Shown: in pieces, positions 56,001-64,000 of the stretch
Numbering within the stretch: position 1 is the first letter of the stretch
Layout: each line of letters begins with the position of its first letter
Assembly: GCA_015680905.1 (NCBI GenBank)
Contig: CM027381.1
Coordinates: 71,599,501 to 71,663,500, forward strand
Reading direction: 5' to 3'
Origin: Coptis chinensis
Lineage: Eukaryota; Streptophyta; Magnoliopsida; Ranunculales; Ranunculaceae
Length of the DNA: 64,000 bases
The notes under the pieces: generated by a model
The model's database searches: none
Told to the model about the DNA's origin: nothing
What the model saw: only the letters and a program-made list of their open reading frames with translations
Position numbers and translations under genes: made by a program

Positions 56001-59000
56001 AAACAAACACAAAACTCCCAAATTTAAAATTACTTAAGTAAAGACTTCTTAGATGAAAGCTTGTAATGACCAGCGAGTGAATAATGTGCATCTAGCATGA
56101 GTAAACTTCAAGTTTTCTTGGTATAAGTGTGTCAAATTCCAAACTCAATACAACGTCCCAACTTGTCCACCCAAAGGTCCAAAGCCCATTATGGGTGTGT
56201 GGTTTTCCTTAAAAGGCTACATTTTTATGGTTGATTATTACAATTTGTTAGGATCAAGAATAGCCTCTTACCCGATGTGGGACTAAATCCCATGAGGTAT
56301 CACAACCCACCACCTTAACGCGTTTCCCTCAACAATCATACCAATTCATAATGGCCCACCACATACCACTTACCAATACAGTTCCAGGCTCCCAGCACAC
56401 AAGGCTCAAATCCCATTTTGGGTGTGGCCTTTTCTTCAGAAGGCCTCAACTTATGTGTGGTAAACCATTACAATAGATCCAGTACCTAGGAGTCTAGGAC
56501 GGCTTCCTAACCAATGTGGAACTAAACCTTCATGACATACCACAACAATGAAGGAAGGACTACTTAGAGACAATTATTCAATTTTTCAAAAGACAGTTCT
56601 CCCACAATTTCTAATTTATATTTTTTTGGTAGTTAGAACTTTTATTTCATTACCCCTCAAATCCCCTATTCCCCCTGCAGGTGGGAATCGAACCCAAAAC
56701 CTTAATCCCAATTCCTAAAATCTATTATCAAAAGATAAGGTCAGTTAGACTCAAGGCTGGCCCTGACTTCTTGGGGAACATAGGACAAATCCCCAACTCA
56801 AAATCGAAATACAGTGTGACGATATTCTTACAGTAACTCTCTTTTGCAATGTTTTTGAGCGCTTCTCACAGCGGTATGTGGTATTAAAGTTTTAGGTTTG
56901 ATTCCCTTCCCATTCATCTTTTCTTTCTTTCTTTCTAGGGCGTTTTGAAAGAGAAATAGAGATTAGAAGACACGAATTGGGCCAGAATGCCCTTTGTGGT
57001 TACATTTACAAAGTTTACACGGCAGACAGAGTGGTATACAGTTAAGTATTTACTATTGGACTGGCGTCCAAAATTTTGGGCCAGCAAGACTTCTACTACA
57101 TAGTAGCAACCCATAGGATCACAACTTAGTTTACGAAACCTGGATACTTCGCAATGGCATCATGTTGAAGCCGTATTGCAGCTTATCTGGGTATGGTAGA
57201 TGAAAACCATAAAAATAAACTTTCAACAGCTCAAATATGATTATGAACCAAGGTTTTGACCTACTGCCTGATAACTCTATATGGTGGTGAACCAAAAGGT
57301 CCTATAAAAGTATGCCCAACAACTCAATAACCAATATAATATAAGTGAATTTATTCCAACATCTATCTTCTTATTGTCTTCCTCATGATTAAAATTTAAA
57401 AGAGGTAAATGCAGAAGAAGAGTGCATCATGTTAGTACCCTAGACAATATAAGTTGCCAAGGACATTACACACTCCTAATTAAATAAATAGATAAAATCT
57501 TTGAAAGACTTAGGGTACATTTACGTATAAAGAACTCCTCAGAACATAGTTTCCAAACTCCAAAAGGAAGGGTGCTTCTTTTTCTATTTCTTCTTTTTCT
57601 TCCTTACCTTTTTTTTTCCCTTTTTCTTTACAATAAATTGTCACTAAAAAAATGGCCCAAAAGGAGCAACAACCAACAGAAATAGAAACAAATGATTAAC
57701 ATGATGGGAACCCACCTGACAACGGCATGTAGTACGAGGACCAACTTGTCCAGCTTCCTCGACAGAAGCCACCTGATCACCCCGTTCTTGTGTTTCCCAC
57801 CACTCCGTATCTGAACCATGTGAATTTGCATATGCTAACCTATCCATAGACAATTTACTCTGACAATCCATTGAATCAAGGTCATCTACGAAGTCTTTCA
57901 TCTGAAAATCTGAAACTAAAGGATCAACTTTGGACTTCCGGAAAGAGAATTGAAGACTTCGACTGACCCTGCTTGGCTGATTGACATGATTGTGAGTTAC
58001 GTCCAAGCCATTTGAGTTCTGGTTCACACTGCCAGCATCTAGTCCATCAGTCTCTTGAGGCAAAAGCAATGGGATGTCTTGTACTGACGAACGGGAAGAA
58101 AATGAATCCTGTCTCTTTATACTTATGTGATTGTCCTCCACTTTCTTACTTGCGGTTTCTATCTCTCTGCTTCTTCCCATAAAATGGGGAATAACCATGT
58201 GGTGCTGCGGCATAAGTAGTGGTATTGCTTGCTCATTTGGTGCTTTGTTTCTCTGAAAGAATGTGCAATGACACATAATGTCAAAAGACGTTTCACACAG
58301 TGAAGTGTACCACTAGAAGAAAAAGAACCCTACCTTAGCAAAGTTCCAGCGCTGAACAAAGTGCCTTGCAACATCACGACAAGGTGGTCCCCAAAGAGCA
58401 CAATGGACATCATGCCATGGCATTCGGGGGTATTTTTCACGTTCCAATTCATCTTTCATTGTATCCTCCCAAGAATTCGGTTCTGATTCCCTAACAGGTT
58501 AGAATTGAAAACAAAGAAAGAAAAAACTTTAGAAAGCTAGAAAAAATAAAGCCCATTTTTACCCTTTCTTAGCAGTAAGTAATGACTGAAAAGGTAAGAG
58601 CTTCCTAAGGTTTGTAATTAAAAGATGTGTTACAATATAAACAAGGCTATTACTTTGAAAGACATACATATTGCAGTAGAGCTAAATCATGCAATACTTA
58701 GGTAGCAATTTTCAGGTACATAGTGTTCAATAGCCATGCAGTCATGCACGTTGACAAAAACCACCTACTTTGAAATTTGGACCAAAGCCCAAAGGCATCA
58801 GATTATAAGAACACCATAACATTCTGCTTCTGGTGATGATATATGAAGTACAATAACTCCCCATAGTAAATTCCAGATTAATAGATGATTATTAATTCAT
58901 TACAAAGATACGAATCTGAGAGTTCTTTCCATTGATATGCATCTATACCTCACTGTTTTGCACTTACTTTCTTTTAAACCTAAAATTCCATCTATTATTA

Positions 59001-62000
59001 TCATTTTTGTTGAAATGCAAATTTGGAAGCCTAAATTTTTGTGTACAATATCAGCTAACCATTTAATAGTTGATACTCAATCGGGAGTATTGTATACCAA
59101 AGAAAATCGATGCATGGGTCCAAACCTGACACGGTTCATAGTGTCAGAGGCACTAATCCATAAAGATCTAATGCACAGGTTAATTGAAATGTACTGGCAA
59201 GCGGCAACAATGAAAAATGGAGTATGGCATGCTATCAGACACAGAGCAAATTATTAAAAGAATGGGACACAGCAAATTATTCAAAACATGGGTGTCCTTA
59301 TAACAAGATTTTAGAAGGGCAGTGTCCTACTATGATATATACTTACCCAGAGTTACATTTGGCTTAACCATCAAGGTATTTTTCGCGATTATTTTATTCG
59401 ACACAAATATAGAACTAGTACAATAGGTCATCTCAAAAGAACTACTTGCTAAAATATTTTAAAAAAAAAATGTACCTACAACAGTCCAAGAAAATTTCAA
59501 TTGAGAATTCCAGAAGAAAGCCATGAAAATTACCTGGGATTGTAATAGTCCTTCCCAGGCCATATTTGAGAAGGGAAGTCGCCAACTCTATGCTCCGGTG
59601 TGTCATACCGTCCGAAGCATAAATCAAGACCACCAATAAAGCAAACACGGTAATCAACAATAACAAGTTTTTCATGGTGTGACCTGTATGTATCCGACAA
59701 TGATCATCAGCACACTTGCCAGGCCAATGCTGATTAATCAGAACATATATCATTACTCTAATTCAATCCAACGTGAAATTTATACATGTTTCCCAAATAA
59801 ATTACATACCATAAATAAACTCCAGTTGAGAAATGGTCTGGGTAACGCAATACTTTAACATTTTCATGAATGCTAAGAAGTCTCCGCTTACTATACACAC
59901 TGTTGATTTTCAAAGCAATGGCAACTTCCTTGTAAAGAAGAATGTAAATCTGAAACAGGCCACAATGTCATCAGAGTCTAATAATCATTAAAAACATATA
60001 TATCTAAACATCTCAATTCATCCAGTATAGATCTTAATCAAAAGATAATCATTTTCTCCACATAAGCTGCTTACATGAGAACTTCAGATTTGCACATAAC
60101 TGTCTATGAGGCGCTGCTGTATTAAGGTAGGAAGAGCCTTTATATGTTCTAGTTAAGTAACATAAGACGACAGAATTTGAGAAAATCTGTTTTAAGGCCA
60201 ATGAATTGCTTTCATATATTTCAATTCTTCCTCATCATGTATACACTACCACATAAAAACGTTTACGGAAAAAAAAATCAAAACCAGACTGTTTTGTTCC
60301 CTACAACAAAATCAAGGTTAAGCAGCCTATTAGCATATGCTGTCAGACAAATCAAGTGACAGGTAGAAAGCATGCAAGAACAAGGCACAACGCTCATGGG
60401 GCAAAGAGTGTTATTTTAGCAGTGCGAACAACTGTTGCCTTCATTCATTTTAAATTTCATAACTCATGATGTGCAAATGTAGAAGAAATCTGAAATTTCT
60501 GAGATGGACATGCACGAGATCTTATTGATTGAAACAAACTTTTTTACAAATATGAAGTTACAATTTTATTTTCCCTAAACCTTTTAAAAAAAAACCTGAT
60601 AAAGGTGGCATTCCATCCCAAGACCTTGGGACCAGACTCTCAAGGTTTCACCAAAAGACCAGTGTACACCTTCTGAGTGACACCTATCTACGTATCCACT
60701 ATTCTATATAAAACATGAAGCCCTGTTGACCCCACTCTCCTATTTGGTACCCTCTTGAATGAACGTACCACGTAGCCAACTTACCAGCTCATATATACAT
60801 ATATGACCATTGTTTTATCAAAAAGATGCAATACATTTTAATATCCAAAGCATATAGAAAAGGATGGGTCTAAAGATGTAAGGAGCAAAAGGCACCTGAA
60901 CCCCTTGCTTAGCTTTTGCCTCCAGTAAAGCATCGAGCCGAGATGACCCATGTGCATCAAAAGGACGTCGTAGATACAGTTCAGGACACAGCCACCAATC
61001 AGTAATGAATATCTGCAATGAACGCTCAAACATTTCAAACTTTTCTGATTAAACAAAAAGATAAATATTGGAATGGTTTTTAATTCAAACACACTCAGTG
61101 CTAAAGGAAACAGACCTCTGACTTCGCTTCCTCAATTGCTGAAGCAATTGCTCCAAATGCTGCTTGACCATCCACAAACCATTGGGCCTCACTACCGTCC
61201 TCAGTCAAACCCCTCGGTGGAGCAAAAGAACCAAAACGATGGGGGTGACACCATCCTTCAGGTGGCCTTAATCCAGCATCATTAATTGCAGCGACCCAAT
61301 CTCTAACCTTAGAACTAGTTCTTCCCCTTAACTTTACATTCCGATTACCACAGGAAACCTTTAAAATTGTGAATGGAAGTAAGATTGTGAGGAAAGCACA
61401 GGTGCCTACTAAATAAGTCATGTGCATCGTTTAACATAGTGAAGAGTATAGACAACCTTTTCAGACTTATACAGAGCTAAACACAACTAGACCCATCAAC
61501 AGGGATGTTGCAACTGAATTGGCATACCATTCGGGAACCAAATCATTTTCTTCCCTTCCCAAAAGAAAAAGAACAATCACCATAGATGTAAGAGAGTCTA
61601 TGTATTGTTACAACTGTCTTCTACCATTGCTTCTACAAGGTTTTCTTATGGTATTGACACACACACATATATCACTGTACCCTAATTCAGCACAGTTCTA
61701 CCTGTTAATCAAATTCCAAAATAGAAAGGAAACTACCACACAATAACGCATTATGGAAGGTGTGTTTGAAGGTCAAAGAAGCCCACCGTAAACGCATAAC
61801 GTAGTGGGTTGCGATCCTTTGTCTCATTTGCTAAAGACACCCGCCCTTCTCCATTTCCATCTGAAGCTGGTAATACATCAAAAACTATAATATCTAAAAG
61901 TTTGGTTTCAAAGGGATTTTCCAACAATGCCAAAAATCCAGGTTTCAACACAGCCCAGACCTACAAACAAAATGTAGACTAAGGTAACTAATTTGTAGTG

Positions 62001-64000
62001 AACAAAGACACCTTGTAAGTTAAAAGATCTCAAACCACATCTAATAGACATAAGAGAAAATTGAAATATTAAATGCATACATAGACATGTACAAATTTTA
62101 TTTGGTATTAAGGAGGTATTATAGCCTTTTAGCATAACATAACAAGAAGAGTATGTTTCTTCAAAGATGGAAGACACGTATGAATCTTCTTTAGTAAAAT
62201 ACATGACATCAAATTTCAAACTTCGACCATGTTAAGATATTTAGTATAGTTCCCCATGCATGGGATGTTTAAAGCCTTGCAGTTTAGTATGAAATTTCTT
62301 TGGCCTCTCTACTCATCACCACTTGGTTTTGACTTGGATGCTCATAAAGATTAAGATGGGATCATATCACACTCTTGTATTTGGCCCAAAGGGACCGTAT
62401 TCTCCATGTCACCCAAGTATGTTGTCCATGTGAGGGGGGCATGTTAAGATGCTTAGCATAGTCCCACATCTGATGTTTAAAGCCTTGCAGTATAGTATAA
62501 AAGTTCTTGAAACTGTCCACTCATCACCAATTGGTTTTGAGTTGAATGCCTATAATCTATGTTACATGGACACCATATTTCAAAAATAATCTGTGTCAAA
62601 ATAATTTGTGTCGGATACGTATCCACGTGTCTGTATCGGACACACACGGACACATATTGTGTGTGATATACCTTAGTTTTTTATATTTCGCCGTGTTACA
62701 CTCCGTATCCGTGTCGGATATGGACACGCGTGTGTCCGTGTCCGTGTCCGTGTCAATGTAACTTAGCCTATAATTGAACAAAGACTCAACTAAATTGGAG
62801 GAAAAAAAAAATACACCTATCAACTCAAAAAGAAAGAATAGTTAGTAATCGGTTTCTAGCGCAATGAGCAAATAATAAAACAAAAGTCGGTGGAAATGCA
62901 AACCTACAATGTGTCGATGCATGTAGGTGATAAAGAAGGAATCAGTTGGTGGGGGAAATTACAACTAAAAAAAAATGGTGAAGGTTCAAACAATAAAACA
63001 ACTAGAGATATTCAATGACACTATCATGAGATACATAACCGCTCATGTACAGGATCAAGGGAGACCGGAGAACAAATACAACATTCCACACTTCCAGTTA
63101 CTGAAGAAACCAACCCAATTCAGTAACATTTTGATAATGTTAGACTTTAGCATATTTTGACATGACCAAATGGTTAGCTGATCTACCAAATGCTATAGTG
63201 TGGACACCATGGAAGAAAAGAAACATCAGCATTTTCGAACATAAGGAAAAGGAGGTGCATAAATTGGTAGGGGAAGTCAAGGAGTTTCTATTGGATTAGC
63301 CATGTGCTACTCCATTGTTTAGGAATGTAAAATTTGTTGATTTATGTGCAATTGGTATGGGCTAATCAGGCAAGCGAGCTATTGTAATTAGGGAATTCGG
63401 GGGGTTTGATTAAGGTCGAATAGCTCCTCAATCAAATACATAGTTTGATTGATTTATATATTTGCACAAATACTTGCCATCCGTGTAAATGACCTTATGA
63501 TCCATAACATCAAAATACAATTCTTTCCTAAACTTTATAGTCCCACTACATATTTTAATTTGCGAACACTTCATTTTTTTCAGCCCTTGAAAACTGCAGC
63601 CCATTCTAGACTTTGAGTTAGCAGTTTAGCCACAATCCTACCATCTGCTTCCCTTAGATGCACTTGCACAAGCACCAGGACACACATAGGTTTGCGTTCA
63701 TTATTACACAGTACTGTGATACATACTATACAGTGCTAGCAACCACATGATGATTAAACGTAAAAATTATTTTAGCCATGTAAAAGAACAGGCTCGTGTT
63801 CATCATATATCTTACAGATAAGATACCTTGCAATTATAAACAAACAAAACGAAAATAATATTTTTAAATTTAGAATGAGACCTTTTGCCAGCTGTCGTTA
63901 CAACAGTTGAACCACTGACATGAACAACATTTTCTATCATCATCCTTGGAAATTTTTGGTAAATGCTTCACCATGATATAATCTTCTTTCAGCTTGGGCC
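50076..64000 (-). CDS. PLDZ: Phospholipase D zeta (PX/PH-type PLD), N-terminus outside window
   Basis: Minus-strand exons in coding order: 64000-63882 (partial), 61960-61787, 61358-61116, 61012-60896, 59949-59810, 59683-59534, 58490-58334, 58252-57716, 55859-55749, 54632-54486, 54310-54113, 53958-53857, 52242-52111, 51829-51764, 50480-50419, 50325-50076. All are in phase; about 900 codons of roughly 1,100 are here. The enzyme hydrolyses phosphatidylcholine to phosphatidic acid and choline. The first piece is the PX-PH linker ([15 protein letters not shown]), then the PH domain ([13 protein letters not shown]), ALRPPEGW-like [17 protein letters not shown] motif 1 HHEKLVIVD (59653-59676), a variable loop (57716-58252), [16 protein letters not shown] motif 2 HSKVMIIDD (53926-53949) and the C-terminus [12 protein letters not shown]. 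Presence of PH and absence of C2 make it the zeta class. Zeta1 and zeta2 cannot be told apart here. Confidence 0.95.
50905..51020 (+). repeat. Dispersed repeat with TTGGGCCCAAG core, copy 1
   Basis: Lies in a PLD intron. It shares TTGGGCCCAAG, TTCGG and TTCAC-GGGAAAAA in the same order and spacing with 52771-52870. Its family is not known to me. Confidence 0.55.
52021..52044 (+). repeat. (GT)12 microsatellite
   Basis: Perfect dinucleotide run in a PLD intron. Confidence 0.95.
52771..52870 (+). repeat. Dispersed repeat with TTGGGCCCAAG core, copy 2
   Basis: Partner of 50905-51020, in the next PLD intron but one; it directly precedes the trinucleotide microsatellite. Confidence 0.55.
52895..53002 (+). 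repeat. (AAC)n/(AAT)n compound microsatellite
   Basis: About 108 bases made of AAC, AAT and CAG units in a PLD intron. Confidence 0.93.
53056..53418. mobile_element. Foldback MITE in a PLD intron
   Basis: The two halves are long imperfect inverted repeats. The left end GACACAATGCACTTTATCG pairs with the right end read on the minus strand, GATACGATGTACTTCGTCG. Further inward, ACCAATTACTA and ATCACCGGAG-type words pair around a centre near 53240. It has no coding capacity. Target duplications were not clear, so the ends are approximate. Confidence 0.72.
56160..56545 (+). repeat. Degenerate direct duplication in a PLD intron
   Basis: Two related blocks (about 56165-56345 and 56395-56545) share, in order, AA-CCCATT-TGGGTGTG, an AAGGC block, a TTATGTG/TTATGG block, TTACAAT, AGGA, and the sentence CC-ATGTGG-ACTAAA. 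Such CC(G/A)ATGTGGGACTAA words are frequent in plant intergenic repeats. Class unassigned. Confidence 0.5.
56610..56760 (-). mobile_element. Possible SINE
   Basis: The minus strand contains GGGTTCGATTCCCAC (about 56682-56696), a good match to the internal B box of tRNA-derived Pol III promoters. It ends toward 56610 in an A-rich tail. No convincing A box or target duplication was found. Confidence 0.35.
62230..62554 (+). mobile_element. Very small LTR element (TRIM/SMART-like)
   Basis: Direct repeats of about 115 bp (62230-62346 and 62442-62554) both begin TGTTAAGAT and share TAAAGCCTTGCAGT and ACTCATCACCA blocks. Only about 95 bases separate them. The purine run GTGAGGGGGGCA stands directly before the second repeat, where a polypurine tract belongs. 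It has no coding capacity. The repeats differ noticeably, so the copy is old. Primer site and target duplication are unclear. Confidence 0.6.
62590..62765. repeat. Repeat rich in GTGTCCG/TATCCG words, copy 2
   Basis: In a PLD intron, with GTGTCGGATACG, CGTGTCTGTATCGGAC and tandem TCCGTG units. It has the same vocabulary and partial self-complementarity as 36020-36190. Confidence 0.6.
63190..63299 (+). pseudogene. LINE C-terminal remnant
   Basis: One frame reads [18 protein letters not shown], then [14 protein letters not shown] and a TAG at 63297. W-WK-RN-IFE followed by a heptad-like helix resembles the end of plant L1-type open reading frames that lack RNase H. It is short and isolated in a PLD intron, so the call is tentative. 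Confidence 0.4.

Overview
The window is plant nuclear DNA, very probably from a eudicot. It is AT-rich, its genes have GT-AG introns, its proteins match plant families (an ethylene receptor, EXORDIUM-like, PX/PH-type phospholipase D), and plant transposon types fill the gaps. No bacterial or organellar gene, CRISPR array or rRNA gene was seen. The species cannot be named from the sequence alone. Exon coordinates were deduced by hand from reading frame, splice sites and remembered family sequences; every coding exon chain given keeps phase.

Layout from left to right. (1) 1-4972: a decayed Ty1/copia LTR retrotransposon whose 5' LTR is cut by the window edge. (2) 4973-11879: the 3' part of a class II fumarase gene (+). 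The copia element sits exactly on a codon boundary of one of its exons. Ten downstream exons are intact, but an in-frame TAG comes 13 codons before the usual end. A second, internally deleted LTR element (7732-9208) lies in a 3.5 kb intron. (3) 13346-14329: an intact EXORDIUM-like gene (-) with a TATA box. (4) 15.1-23.1 kb: a transposon cluster holding an interrupted repeat, a 115-bp tandem duplication, a CACTA end at 20421, a TIR element with a 10-bp target duplication, a Pack-MULE carrying a PPR gene fragment with a 9-bp target duplication, and a LINE 3' end with an RNase H domain.

(5) 23387-30296: a ten-exon DEAH-box RNA helicase (+) of the DEAH13/Dhr1/DHX37 ribosome-biogenesis family. (6) 34134-38275: a five-exon subfamily I ethylene receptor without a receiver domain, ERS1 type (+). 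(7) 40249-42849: a five-exon PP2C phosphatase resembling the plant EGR group (-), convergent with ERS1. (8) 44908-45931: a hAT-type element with an 8-bp target duplication. (9) 48758-49498: the small telomere protein TEN1 (-), with a likely one-base slip near its first splice junction. (10) 50076-64000: most of a phospholipase D zeta gene (-), from the PX-PH linker to the stop, with both HKD motifs; the N-terminus lies beyond the right edge. Its introns hold a foldback MITE, a very small LTR (TRIM-like) element, a possible SINE and several repeats.

The genes look like ordinary neighbours, not a functional cluster. ERS1 and the PP2C act in growth and hormone signalling, the helicase in rRNA processing, TEN1 at telomeres, and PLD zeta in phosphatidic-acid signalling. 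I found no convincing new biological system. The points most worth a second look are the disrupted but otherwise open fumarase gene, the apparent TEN1 frame slip with its alternative donor, and the Pack-MULE with its captured PPR fragment.
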